From Acuticoccus kalidii (GTDB lineage Bacteria > Pseudomonadota > Alphaproteobacteria > Rhizobiales > Amorphaceae), in assembly GCF_021556395.1 (NCBI RefSeq), contig NZ_JAKGCS010000015.1, positions 124,001 through 188,000 on the forward strand: 64,000 nt of DNA, given 5' to 3'. The translations under genes were made by a program, and so were the position numbers. Below, piece after piece: positions 35,198 through 43,640 of the stretch; the stretch's first letter is position 1; each line of letters begins with the position of its first letter. The notes under the pieces are model-generated. The model did no database searches. It was not told the origin of the DNA and saw only the letters and a list, made by a program, of their open reading frames with translations.

Positions 35198-35907
35198 CAG
35201 AGCCTCTCGTCGATCTCCCGCGACAGAATGGCGAGGAATTCGTCCGCGAACCCTTCCATCTGCTGCGTGATGCGTCCCACATCGCTGGCGAGCTTATTGT
35301 AGAAGATCGTCGCTGGAATAGCGGCGAGGAGGCCGAGCGCGGTCGCGAGCAACGCCTCGGCAATACCGGGCGCGACGACCGCGAGGTTGGTGGACTCGGA
35401 CGCCGCGATGGCCTGGAACGAGCTCATGATGCCCCAGACCGTGCCGAAGAGGCCGATAAAGGGTGCCGCGGAGCCGGTCGAGGCGAGCACGGTGAGGCCG
35501 CGTTCCATCTCCTCGCCCTCGCGGGCGAGCGTCATCGTCATCACCCTATCGATGCGTTGGGCGAGCGAGGCGAGCGCGGGCTTTTCACCCTCGTGGCTGC
35601 GCTTCCATTCGCGCATCGCGGCGACGAAGACCGCGGCGAGCCCGTCCGACTGCTCTTCCGACTGCTTGCGGTAGAGCTCCTCGAGCGACTGGCCGGACCA
35701 GAAGTCGTCCTCGAAGGCGAGGATGCGCGCACGCAACCGCCGGAACGCGACGGTCTTGTAGAAGATGATCGCCCAACACCAAAACGACGCGAGAAGCAGG
35801 CCGATCATGACCAGCTTCACAACGATGTGCGCTTCGAGGAAGAGGGCGAGAAGCGAAAAATCACCGGGAGACGCGAGTGCCGCGCCGGTCGTTACAGCAT
35901 CACCCAC
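35197..35907 (-). CDS. tolQ: TolQ proton channel subunit
   Basis: 236-residue ExbB/TolQ family inner-membrane protein with three transmembrane helices. The first is near 25-48; the others are in the conserved GLTVLASTGSAAPFIGLFGTVWGIMSSF and ALLATALGLLAAIPATIFYN segments. The start is GTG at 35907 with AGGA 7 bases upstream; no in-frame ATG fits. First gene of tolQRAB-pal. A 437-base gap separates it from ybgC, so it probably has its own promoter. Confidence 0.95.
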   Translation of the reverse strand: MGDAVTTGAALASPGDFSLLALFLEAHIVVKLVMIGLLLASFWCWAIIFYKTVAFRRLRARILAFEDDFWSGQSLEELYRKQSEEQSDGLAAVFVAAMREWKRSHEGEKPALASLAQRIDRVMTMTLAREGEEMERGLTVLASTGSAAPFIGLFGTVWGIMSSFQAIAASESTNLAVVAPGIAEALLATALGLLAAIPATIFYNKLASDVGRITQQMEGFADEFLAILSREIDERL

Positions 35908-36344
35908 GGGTGAGTCCTGACGCAGATCTTGTCATAGTCGTGCTGGGGGTCACTCCCACACTCCAACGCTGACGTACCATTCTTGAATCGATCGCGTCCG
36001 CTATGCGGGCGGCGATATCGGTCCCTCTACCGCGTCGGCCCAGCCGTGGCTAGAGCCCGCTTCGCGCACGGCCGATCACAGATCACTACGGCCGCCCCTT
36101 CCGGCGACCGAGACCGTGGCCGATCGGGGCGATTGGGCGGATATTCCATAAATCGTGAGATCGAACGCAAGACATTGAAAGATCTGCGCCCCGAAGAGCG
36201 CCAAATCCGGGCCAATGTTGCGAAAGCGGCCGCGGGGAGGCTGCCGTCCGGAGCTCCCATCGGCCTCGGATCGTCCCCGATTCGGGCGGTCTCGACGGTG
36301 AGTGAGTGGGGCGGCGTGTCGACTTGCCACAGCCCTCCCCAGCC
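35908..36344 (-). promoter_or_regulatory. Long spacer upstream of tolQ
   Basis: 437 bases without a supported gene between ybgC and tolQ, inside a block that is otherwise tightly packed. The most AT-rich part (about 36140-36190) contains, on the minus strand, ttgcgt about 16 bases before tggaat, which could be a weak promoter. No clear hairpin. Confidence 0.4.
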
Positions 36345-36737
36345 TCAGGACAGGGCGTCGCGAACGCCTTGCGGCGGCCGCATCGGTCGCCCGGCCGGAT
36401 CGATCAGACAGAGTTCGGCCATGCCGGTCACGAGCTTCGTTTCGCCGCGCCAGACCGTCTGCTCGACGAGAAAGGCGACGCGCCGCTCGCCCGCCGACGT
36501 CGACACCACGGTGATGAGATCGTCGATCATCGCCGGGGCGTGGAAGGTGAGCGACAGCGAGCGGAGCGTGAAGAAGAGCGGCGGCGTCCGATTCGCGAGC
36601 TCGGCATGGTCGATCCCGGCGACGCGCAACCATTCGGTGCGCCCACGCTCCAGAAAGCGCACATAGGCGCCGTGATAGACGCGGCCGGTAAAGTCGGTGT
36701 CCTCGAAATAGAGGCGGATATCGAAGCGAAAGCTCAT
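36345..36737 (-). CDS. ybgC: YbgC-type acyl-CoA thioesterase
   Basis: 130-residue hotdog-fold thioesterase of the tol-pal-associated YbgC family. The conserved YFEDTDFTGRVYHGAYVRFLERGRTEWLR contains the catalytic aspartate (EDTDF) and the tyrosine/histidine YHGAY. YbgC acts on short or long acyl-CoA/ACP thioesters and has been tied to phospholipid metabolism. Its start overlaps the mutL stop by 4 bases (ATGA), so it is translationally coupled to mutL. Confidence 0.93.
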   Translation of the reverse strand: MSFRFDIRLYFEDTDFTGRVYHGAYVRFLERGRTEWLRVAGIDHAELANRTPPLFFTLRSLSLTFHAPAMIDDLITVVSTSAGERRVAFLVEQTVWRGETKLVTGMAELCLIDPAGRPMRPPQGVRDALS

Positions 36738-38683
36738 CGCCGTTCAAACAACCTTTCGATTTCGGCGAGCGAGAGCGCCACGAAGGTCGGCCGGCCGTGA
36801 TTGCACTGCCCCGCCGACGGCGTCGCCTCGATCTGCCGCAGCAGCGCGTTCATCTCCTCGGGACGCAAGGCGCGGCCCGAGCGCACCGAGCCGTGACAGG
36901 CCATCGTGGCGGCGACATGGTCGAGCCGCGCTTCAAGCGCCCCGGCCGCGCCCCATTCGGTGATCTCGTCGGCCAACTCGCGGACGAGGCCCGCGACGTC
37001 GAACGTCCCGAGCGCGGCCGGCGTTTCGCGCACCACGACGGCGCCCGGCCCGAACGGCTCCAACACCAGCCCGAAGCGGGCGAGCGCCTCGGCATGATCG
37101 CCGAGGGCGGCGACGTCGTCGGGGTCGAGCTCCACGACGTCGGGGATCAACAGCCCTTGCGAGGGCGGCGCCTTGCTGGCGGCGGCCTTTTTCAGCGCCT
37201 CGTAGACGATCCGCTCGTGCGCGGCGTGCTGATCGATGATGGCGACGCCGTCGGCGGTCTGCGCGACGATATAGTTGCCGTGCACCTGCGCGACCGCGGC
37301 GCCGAGCGGGTGGTCGGACGGCACGCCCGCCGCCTCGGTCGGCCCGGATGGCGTCGGCGTTTCGCTTGCCGGCGATGGCGGGCGGACGAATGTCCGGGCG
37401 ATCGGCGGGAAGCTCGCCCGCCGAGCCGGAGCGCGCCAGGCCTCGCGGCGGACGCCCTCGTTGAGGCCGGCACGCGTGTCGGCGCCCTCCCCGGCCGCAT
37501 CGGCGGCGCCTTCTCTCAGCGTCCAGGATGCGCCGTCCTCGGCGAGCCCCTCCGGGGTATCCCCCGACGCGTCGATCGCCGCATCGATCGCGAAGGCGGG
37601 CTGCCACTCGCGCGGGCGGTTCGACAGCGCGGCGATCGCGGCATTGGCGACCGAGCGCGACGAGCGCGGTGCAGCCTCCGCGAGCTGACGGCGGATCGCG
37701 GAGACGATCAGCCCCCGCACCGCCTGCGCATCGCGAAAGCGGACATCGGCCTTCGCCGGATGCACGTTGACGTCGACATTGGCGGGGTCGATCTCGATGA
37801 AGACGACCGCCATCGGTTGCCGGTCACGGGCCATCACGTCCTGATAGCCGGCGCGCAGTGCCTGGGTGATCAGCTTGTCGCGGACGACGCGGCCATTCAC
37901 GAAGGCGTACTGATGCTGAGAGGTCGAGCGCCCGTTGGTCGGCAACCCGAGCTGCCCGGTGAGCCGCACCCCGCTCCGCTCCGCCGCCAGCGCGACCGCC
38001 TCCTCGGCGAATTCCGCGCCGAGCACCTCGCGCGCCCGCGACTGCGGCGTACCCGGCTGATAGCGCGTCGCGCGTCCGCCCATCGACAGCGTGAAGGCGA
38101 CATGCGGCGCCGACAGCGCGAGACGGCGCACGGTGTCGCCGATCGCCGTCGCCTCGGTCCGGTCGCTCTTCAGGAATTTCAGCCGCGCCGGGGTGGCGTA
38201 GAAGAGATCGCGCACCTCCACGGTGGTTCCGACGGCGCGGCCCGCAGGCTCCACCGGCCCGGCCCGCCCGCCTTCGACGACGATCCGCGCCGCGGCGTCC
38301 GCGCTCCGATGGCGCGAGGTCAGCGTCAACCGCGCCACCGCGCCGATCGACGGCAACGCCTCGCCGCGAAAGCCCATGGTGGTGATCGCCGCGAGGCCGG
38401 CGGCGTCGAACAGCTTCGAGGTGCAGTGTCGGGCGATCGCGAGGGGCAGTTCGTCCGGGGCGATGCCGTGGCCATCGTCGGCGATGCGGATGAGGCCGGT
38501 GCCGCCGCCTTCGATCGTCACCTCGATGGCGCGCGCGCCGGCGTCGAGCGCATTCTCGACGAGCTCCTTGACCACGCTCGCCGGACGCTCCACGACCTCG
38601 CCGGCGGCGATCTTGTCGATCAGCCGATCGTCGAGCCGCCTGACGGCGGACGGGGTGGAGAGGGTCTCAGCGGTGTCGCCCAT
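36734..38683 (-). CDS. mutL: DNA mismatch repair protein MutL
   Basis: 649 residues. The GHKL ATPase domain (about 1-340) shows KIAAGEVVERPASVVKELVENALDAGA, the nucleotide loop ADDGHGI and TMGFRGEALPSIGAV. A Pro/Ala/Glu-rich linker (about 370-460) leads to the C-terminal dimer domain, which carries the endonuclease motif DQHAAHERIVYE (DQHA-x2-E-x4-E), ACHGSVRSG and QCNHGRP. This is therefore a nicking MutL, as expected in a MutH-less bacterium. The start is preceded by GAGGAGG. It is coupled to ybgC and divergent from the HAD gene. Confidence 0.97.
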   Translation of the reverse strand: MGDTAETLSTPSAVRRLDDRLIDKIAAGEVVERPASVVKELVENALDAGARAIEVTIEGGGTGLIRIADDGHGIAPDELPLAIARHCTSKLFDAAGLAAITTMGFRGEALPSIGAVARLTLTSRHRSADAAARIVVEGGRAGPVEPAGRAVGTTVEVRDLFYATPARLKFLKSDRTEATAIGDTVRRLALSAPHVAFTLSMGGRATRYQPGTPQSRAREVLGAEFAEEAVALAAERSGVRLTGQLGLPTNGRSTSQHQYAFVNGRVVRDKLITQALRAGYQDVMARDRQPMAVVFIEIDPANVDVNVHPAKADVRFRDAQAVRGLIVSAIRRQLAEAAPRSSRSVANAAIAALSNRPREWQPAFAIDAAIDASGDTPEGLAEDGASWTLREGAADAAGEGADTRAGLNEGVRREAWRAPARRASFPPIARTFVRPPSPASETPTPSGPTEAAGVPSDHPLGAAVAQVHGNYIVAQTADGVAIIDQHAAHERIVYEALKKAAASKAPPSQGLLIPDVVELDPDDVAALGDHAEALARFGLVLEPFGPGAVVVRETPAALGTFDVAGLVRELADEITEWGAAGALEARLDHVAATMACHGSVRSGRALRPEEMNALLRQIEATPSAGQCNHGRPTFVALSLAEIERLFERR

Positions 38684-38877
38684 CGTCCTCCTCGCGGGAA
38701 AGTGGCCGAGCGCGCCACGGCGCCGCGGCCAATTCTGCCTTGCGGTCTATGCTGATCGGGCCGATTGCGCTAGGCCACCCCTGTCGGAGCGCCTCGATCG
38801 GGCGCCTTCATCCGCCAAACGTCCACAGCTCAATTACGCGCCCCGGTGACGAGCCCCGGCGCGCCGGTCCCTCAACC

Positions 38878-39729
38878 ATGTCCAACGCGCCCCTTTCCGG
38901 TCTGTCTTCCATCGCCGACGATTATGACGCGATCCTGTGCGATGTCTGGGGCGTCCTCCACAACGGGATCGCCGCGCACGACGGTGCGGCCGACGCGCTC
39001 GCCCGCTTCCGCGCGCACGGGCCGGTCGTGCTGATCACCAACGCACCGCGCCCCTCGGGCCCGGTCGTCACACAGCTCGAGAGCTTCGGCATCCCTCAGA
39101 CCGCCTTCGACACGATCGTGTCCTCCGGCGACGTGGTGCGGACCTTCCTCGCCGAGCGGGGCGTGCGCTCCGTGCACCATATCGGCCCGACGCGCGACCT
39201 GCCGCTTTATGAGGGCACGCCGATCACCCTCGCCGCATCGGCGGACGAGGCGGACGCCGTCATCATCGCCGGCCTGCGCGACGACACGACCGAGACCCCG
39301 GACGACTATCGCGACGAGCTCGCCCACATCCTGACGCTCGGCATCCCGGTAATCTGCGCCAATCCGGACGTGATCGTGGTGCGCGGCACCCAGCTCATTT
39401 ATTGCGCCGGCGCGCTCGCCAACCTCTATGACGAGATGGGCGGCGCGACACTCCATTTCGGCAAGCCGCACGCGCCGATCTACAAAGCGGCGCTCGAAGA
39501 GGTCCGCCGCCGCGCCCCGGACGCCGCCCGCGTCCTCGTGATCGGTGACGGTCTGCCGACCGACATTCTGGGCGCCAAGAATCAGGGCTTCGACGCCCTC
39601 TTCATCACCGACGGCATCCACGCCGACGAGCTCGGACCGCGGGGCGCGCCGGATCCGGCGAAAGTTACCGAGCGGCTCGCCGCCGATCGGCTGACCACCA
39701 CCCATTTCGCCCCCCGCCTCGCCTGGTGA
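38878..39729 (+). CDS. HAD-superfamily hydrolase, TIGR01459 type (NagD-like)
   Basis: 283 residues. Motif I is CDVWGVLHNG with nucleophile D22; motif II is VLITNAPRPSG; the C-terminal motif IV is VIGDGLPTDILGAKNQGFDALFIT. This arrangement is the TIGR01459 class IIA HAD group common in Alphaproteobacteria, with no settled substrate. It is translationally coupled to ribF by a GTGA overlap, which suggests a role near flavin metabolism, such as dephosphorylating a riboflavin pathway intermediate; this is inference only. Confidence 0.88.
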   Translation: MSNAPLSGLSSIADDYDAILCDVWGVLHNGIAAHDGAADALARFRAHGPVVLITNAPRPSGPVVTQLESFGIPQTAFDTIVSSGDVVRTFLAERGVRSVHHIGPTRDLPLYEGTPITLAASADEADAVIIAGLRDDTTETPDDYRDELAHILTLGIPVICANPDVIVVRGTQLIYCAGALANLYDEMGGATLHFGKPHAPIYKAALEEVRRRAPDAARVLVIGDGLPTDILGAKNQGFDALFITDGIHADELGPRGAPDPAKVTERLAADRLTTTHFAPRLAW

Positions 39730-40709
39730 GTGGACCGGCCGCCATGCAACGGACGACCGACAGCCCCTTCACCATGACGCTCGACAAGGTGCCCGATCGC
39801 CTCAGAGGCGGCGTCGTCGCGATCGGCAATTTCGACGGCGTCCATCGCGGCCATCAGGCGGTGCTCGGCGCGGCGCTCGCGGCCGGGCGGCCCACCGCGG
39901 CGCTCACCTTCGAGCCGCACCCGCGCGCCTTCTTCTCCGGCCGTCCCCTCTTCCGCCTCACGCCGCCCGCGGTGAAGGCACACGTCATGGCGGCGCTCGG
40001 CCTCGATGCGATGGTCGTCGGCACGTTCGACGCCGCCTTCGCCGCGCTCTCGGCCGATGCCTTCATCGAGGAGATCATCGTCCGCCGCTTCGGCGCGAAG
40101 GCCGTCGTCGTCGGGCATGATTTCAACTATGGCGCCAAGCGAAGCGGCGGCGTCGCGACATTGCAGGACGCGGGGCGGCGGAACGGCTTTTCGGTCGAGG
40201 TCGTCGACGAGTTCACCGACGCGCGGGGGGCGATCTCTTCCTCGCGCATCCGCAAGAATCTCGCGGCGGCCGATCTCGACGGGGCGGCCGCGCTCCTCGG
40301 CTACCGCTATCGGGTGGAAGCGCCGATCATCCACGGCGAGAAGCGCGGGCGAACGATGAACTATCCGACCGCCAACCAGTCGCTCGGGCCGGACAACGAG
40401 CTTGCCCACGGTATCTACGCCGTCCGCATCGAGATCGACGGCGTCTGGCGCGACGGGGCTGCGAGTTATGGGCGCCGTCCCACCTTCGACAATGGCGCGC
40501 CCTTGCTCGAGACGTTCGTCTTCGACTTCGAAGGCGACCTCTACGGCAAGACCCTGCCGGTGACGTTCGTGAAATATCTCCGGCCCGAGATCGCCTTCAC
40601 CGGGATGGAGGCGCTCATCGAGCAGATGGACGCCGACAGCCGCGCCGCGCGGGCCGCCCTCGCCGAGGTGCAGCCGATCTCCGCGCTCGACCGCACCCTC
40701 AATTTCTGA
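39726..40709 (+). CDS. ribF: Bifunctional riboflavin kinase / FAD synthetase
   Basis: 327 residues. The N-terminal FAD synthetase domain has AIGNFDGVHRGHQ and the isoform motif SSSRIRKNL. The C-terminal riboflavin kinase domain has GEKRGRTMNYPTAN and the HGIYAVRIEIDG strand. Converts riboflavin to FMN and FAD in the cytosol. The GTG at 39726 overlaps the upstream HAD gene stop; ATG at 39744 is an alternative. It converges with surf1 with only 15 bases between stops. Confidence 0.96.
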   Translation: MSGPAAMQRTTDSPFTMTLDKVPDRLRGGVVAIGNFDGVHRGHQAVLGAALAAGRPTAALTFEPHPRAFFSGRPLFRLTPPAVKAHVMAALGLDAMVVGTFDAAFAALSADAFIEEIIVRRFGAKAVVVGHDFNYGAKRSGGVATLQDAGRRNGFSVEVVDEFTDARGAISSSRIRKNLAAADLDGAAALLGYRYRVEAPIIHGEKRGRTMNYPTANQSLGPDNELAHGIYAVRIEIDGVWRDGAASYGRRPTFDNGAPLLETFVFDFEGDLYGKTLPVTFVKYLRPEIAFTGMEALIEQMDADSRAARAALAEVQPISALDRTLNF

Positions 40710-40724
40710 GCCGCCCCGGCGCGC

Positions 40725-41477
40725 TCACGCCCCCTTGCGGCGCCGCCAGAGAACCACACCGACCACGCCGACGAGCGCCGCCGCGATGCCGTACCAGGTC
40801 AGCGCATATTGAAGATGCGGATTGCGGAAGGTGACGACGCTCTCGCCGGCCTGGGGTAGGCCGCCGGCCGGCGTCTCCTCGGCGACGAGATCGATCGAAT
40901 AGGGCGCGGTGTTCTCGAGCGACAGGCCGAGATAGGGCGCCATCGTCGCGATGTGGCGGCCGAAAAAGCGATTCTTTTCGAGGTCGGGATCGGGGGTGAA
41001 GGTGTTCGGCGTGTCGTCGCGCCGGATAATCCCCTCGATCGTCACGACGCCCTCGGGCGGCTCGGAGCCGGGACGCGTCGCCGGATCCTTCTTCGCCTCC
41101 GGGACGAAGCCGCGATTGACGAGGACGGACCAGCCTTCTTCGGTGGTGAAGGGTGCGACCACGAAGTCGCCGGGGCCGCCGATCGGGCCGTGCGGCTCGG
41201 AAAGCGCGATCCAGGAGTGCGCCTCGTTCGGGCCGAACGTCCCCGTCAGGCGGACGCGTTGATAGTTCCATTGGTCGAGGTCGAAGGTCCGCCAGGCGTC
41301 CGGGCCCGGAGGCGCCTTGGCGGGGCTCTGCGGCCGGTCGGTCGCCGCCGCGATCAGCGCCTCTTTCCAGGCGAGGCGCTGCATCTGCCATGTTCCGAGG
41401 CCGATGAGAATCGCGAACGCGCTAACGACGAGGAGCGCGAGAAGAACCCGCGCTCCGAGACTGGCAGGTCGCGTCAC
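40725..41477 (-). CDS. surf1: SURF1 family cytochrome oxidase assembly protein
   Basis: 250-residue inner-membrane protein with N- and C-terminal transmembrane helices (about 8-28 and 222-243) around a periplasmic domain. LGTWQMQRLAWKEALI, the WSVLVNRGFVP strand and the NPHLQYALTWYGIAAAL end are SURF1 signatures. SURF1 helps insert heme a into subunit I. The start is taken as GTG at 41477, one base after the ctaE stop, which fits the operon; the open frame continues upstream inside ctaE. Last gene of the cox operon. Confidence 0.92.
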   Translation of the reverse strand: MTRPASLGARVLLALLVVSAFAILIGLGTWQMQRLAWKEALIAAATDRPQSPAKAPPGPDAWRTFDLDQWNYQRVRLTGTFGPNEAHSWIALSEPHGPIGGPGDFVVAPFTTEEGWSVLVNRGFVPEAKKDPATRPGSEPPEGVVTIEGIIRRDDTPNTFTPDPDLEKNRFFGRHIATMAPYLGLSLENTAPYSIDLVAEETPAGGLPQAGESVVTFRNPHLQYALTWYGIAAALVGVVGVVLWRRRKGA

Positions 41478-41478
41478 G

Positions 41479-42351
41479 TCAGTGGGCGGCTGCGCCGGCG
41501 CCCCAGACGTAGATGCAGATGAAGAGGAACAGCCAGACGACATCGACGAAGTGCCAATACCAGGCCGCCGCCTCGAAGCCGAAATGACGCTGCGGGGTGA
41601 AATGCCCCTTCATCGCACGCACGAGGCAGACGAGCAGGAACACCGTGCCGACGAACACATGGAAGCCGTGGAAGCCGGTCGCCATGAAGAAGGTCGCGCC
41701 GTAGATGTTGCCGCTGAAGCCGAACGCCGCGTGCGAGTACTCGTAGATCTGCACCACGGAGAAGAGCGCGCCGAGCAGCACCGTGAGGAGAAGCCCCCAA
41801 CGCAGGCCTTCTTTGTCGTCCTCGAGCAGCGCATGGTGCGCCCACGTGACCGTGGTGCCCGAGAGCAGGAGGATCATCGTGTTGAAGAGCGGCAGATGCC
41901 AGGGATCGAAGGTCTCGATCGAGGTCGGCGGCCAGATCCCGCCGGTCTCTTCGAGACGCAGGGGCTGATTGATCGCCGAGGGGAAGAGCGCGACGTCGAA
42001 ATAGGCCCAGAACCAGGCGACGAAGAACATCACCTCGGAGGCGATGAACAGCAGCATCCCGTAGCGCAGGTGCAGCTTCACCACCGGGGTATGATCGCCG
42101 TGCAGCGATTCCTTGGTGGTGGCGGCCCACCAGCCGGCCATGGTTCCGAGCACGATGGCGAGCCCGACCGCAAACAGGCCCCAACCGGCGATATCGACGC
42201 CGGCAAGGACGAGCTGTTCGCCCTTGTTCCAGCGCATCATCCCCACGGCGCCGACCGCCATGACGAAGGCGCCGAGTGACCCCGTAACCGGCCACGGGCT
42301 GGGATCGAGAATGTGATAGTCGTGGTTGGGCTTCGTTGCGCCTGCCATCAT
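41479..42351 (-). CDS. ctaE: Cytochrome c oxidase subunit III
   Basis: 290 residues with seven predicted membrane helices. NHDYHILDPSPWPVTGSLGAF, the HTPVVKLHLRYGMLLFIASEVMFFVAWFWAYF region, and the C-terminal HFGFEAAAWYWHFVDVVWLFLF are characteristic of subunit III of aa3 oxidases. ATG at 42351 or 42348 follows AAGGAAG. The array of GC palindromes lies upstream, between it and ctaG. Confidence 0.97.
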   Translation of the reverse strand: MMAGATKPNHDYHILDPSPWPVTGSLGAFVMAVGAVGMMRWNKGEQLVLAGVDIAGWGLFAVGLAIVLGTMAGWWAATTKESLHGDHTPVVKLHLRYGMLLFIASEVMFFVAWFWAYFDVALFPSAINQPLRLEETGGIWPPTSIETFDPWHLPLFNTMILLLSGTTVTWAHHALLEDDKEGLRWGLLLTVLLGALFSVVQIYEYSHAAFGFSGNIYGATFFMATGFHGFHVFVGTVFLLVCLVRAMKGHFTPQRHFGFEAAAWYWHFVDVVWLFLFICIYVWGAGAAAH

Positions 42352-42849
42352 TCTTCCTTTGCCGGCCAGACGACAGCGGCCGGTCGTGCTGTCTATCCGG
42401 GGCAGGGCCCCGTCCCTGGATACCGGGGCTAAGCCCCGCCTCGCAATCGGGGCTTAGCCCCGACAAAATCGAACGGGAGCGAAGTCCCGAAAAGCCAATC
42501 GGGGTGTCCCCCGAAACCAATCCGGGCGTCCCCCGGAAAGCCACCCGAAGCGTGCCCCGGACATTCGACCGGACGCGCCCCGAACCTCGAACGGGGCGTG
42601 CCCCGTAACTCGAACGGCGCCGTCCCCGCATTCGTCCGGGACGCCGCGGCGCTCGGGCCGTTTCGCCCCGTCATCCGGCGAGGGCGATCACCCTGCGGAT
42701 GATGGGACGATCACCCCGGCTCCGTCCAGGCCTTTCGGCCCTGTTCGGAGTGTTGCCCCGTCTCGTCAGGCCCACCGGCCGCCAACCGTTGTGGCACGCG
42801 ATCGGTGAACAGTCGATCAAAAGTACCCGTCCGCCGAACGGCTTCCGGC
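42352..42849 (-). other. 498-base spacer between ctaG and ctaE
   Basis: No gene is supported here, although frames stay open on both strands because of the repeat structure. About half of it is the palindrome array at 42398-42640; the ctaG-proximal part (42650-42849) shows no clear structure. In related cox operons a small DUF983-like gene may lie here; no such protein is coded here. Confidence 0.5.
42398..42640. repeat. Tandem array of short GC palindromes within the cox operon
   Basis: About ten short inverted repeats follow each other with starts at about 42398, 42424, 42448, 42474, 42500, 42522, 42545, 42568, 42591 and 42614. The spacing is 22-26 bases, settling to 23. Clear units are cggggc-n3-gccccg (42398-42412, 42424-42438, 42448-42462), cggga-n6-tcccg (42474-42489), cgggg-n4-ccccg (42500-42513), ccggg-n5-cccgg (42522-42536), acggggc-n2-gccccgt (42591-42606) and acggcgccgt (42614-42623). 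Units near 42545 and 42568 are decayed. Linkers are related AT-richer strings such as aaaccaat, aacctcgaa and taactcgaa. Confidence 0.9.
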
Positions 42850-43437
42850 TCAGCCTTCGCCGCCGACTCCCGAACCGCCGCCGACATGCGGAAAATAGGT
42901 GTAGGACAGTGTAATCACCCCGAGCCCGCGCGTATCGCGGTCGTCGACGAAGGCCGGATCGACATAGAAGACGACCGGAACTTCCAGACGCTCACCCGGC
43001 GCCAGCGGCTGGGCGTCGAAGCAGAAACACTGAATTTTCGTAAAGTAGCCACCGGTTTGCGGCGGCGTGACGTTGTACACCGAGTTTCCCACCGTCGGCT
43101 TGTCCGAGAGGTTCTCGATGATGAACGTCGCCTCCGCGATCTCGCCGACGCGGACGAGCATCGTCGGCTCCTTGGCCCGGAAGGTCCAGGGCAGGCCGTT
43201 GGCGATGTTGGTGTCGAAGCGGATGGTGAGCTGGCGGTCGAGCACCTTGATCGCCGGCAGCTTTTCAGCCTGCGCAACGAGGGGCGTGCCGCCGAATCCC
43301 GTCACCCGGCAGAAGAGATTGTAAAGCGGGACCGACGCATAGGCCGCACCGACCATGATCGCGACCAGACCGGCGCAAGTCAGAGCCACCATGCCATGGC
43401 GGCCGAAGCGCGACGTGCGGGGCGGCGTCTCGCTCAT
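42850..43437 (-). CDS. ctaG: Cytochrome c oxidase assembly protein CtaG (Cox11)
   Basis: 195 residues. One N-terminal membrane helix (about 15-37) anchors a periplasmic copper-binding domain with the CFCF motif (KIQCFCFDAQ) and the YNVTPPQTGGYFTKI strand. Cox11/CtaG delivers copper to the CuB site of subunit I. The start overlaps the preceding small gene by 4 bases. It ends in a Gly-rich tail after LSYTYFP. Confidence 0.95.
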   Translation of the reverse strand: MSETPPRTSRFGRHGMVALTCAGLVAIMVGAAYASVPLYNLFCRVTGFGGTPLVAQAEKLPAIKVLDRQLTIRFDTNIANGLPWTFRAKEPTMLVRVGEIAEATFIIENLSDKPTVGNSVYNVTPPQTGGYFTKIQCFCFDAQPLAPGERLEVPVVFYVDPAFVDDRDTRGLGVITLSYTYFPHVGGGSGVGGEG

Positions 43438-43640
43438 GTGTGCGTCCCCCCGGAGCCGCCGAGCTGGATGATCGTGATGACGTAAAACAGCACCACCATC
43501 CCGATGAGGACGAGCGCGATCGCGATCGACCGGCTGCGGCGACGGCGCCCCACCTGCGCACTGGCTTCGGCGGAGAGGAAGTCCGGTTGCGGCGCGATGG
43601 GCTCGCCGGTCTCGGTCTCGTTGGTCGTCGGCCCGGCCAT
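43434..43640 (-). CDS. Small membrane protein of the cox operon (CoxF-like)
   Basis: 68 residues with an acidic N-tail, an Arg-rich patch (RRRRSRS) and one transmembrane helix (about 39-60). It overlaps the ctaB stop by one base and the ctaG start by 4 bases, so it is a genuine coupled gene. Rhizobial cox operons carry a small single-helix protein at this position, often called CoxF. Role not established. Confidence 0.8.
   Translation of the reverse strand: MAGPTTNETETGEPIAPQPDFLSAEASAQVGRRRRSRSIAIALVLIGMVVLFYVITIIQLGGSGGTHT

Noticed and set aside
42398-42640. CRISPR array
   Set aside because: Units are degenerate palindromes about 15 bases long with 7-10-base linkers, not identical repeats with unique spacers of about 30 bases; no cas genes nearby.
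42336-42674. Open frames on both strands through the palindrome array, which could suggest a repeat protein
   Set aside because: Frames are open on both strands because of the GC palindromes; the peptides have no ribosome-binding site or family match and the repeat period is not a multiple of three.
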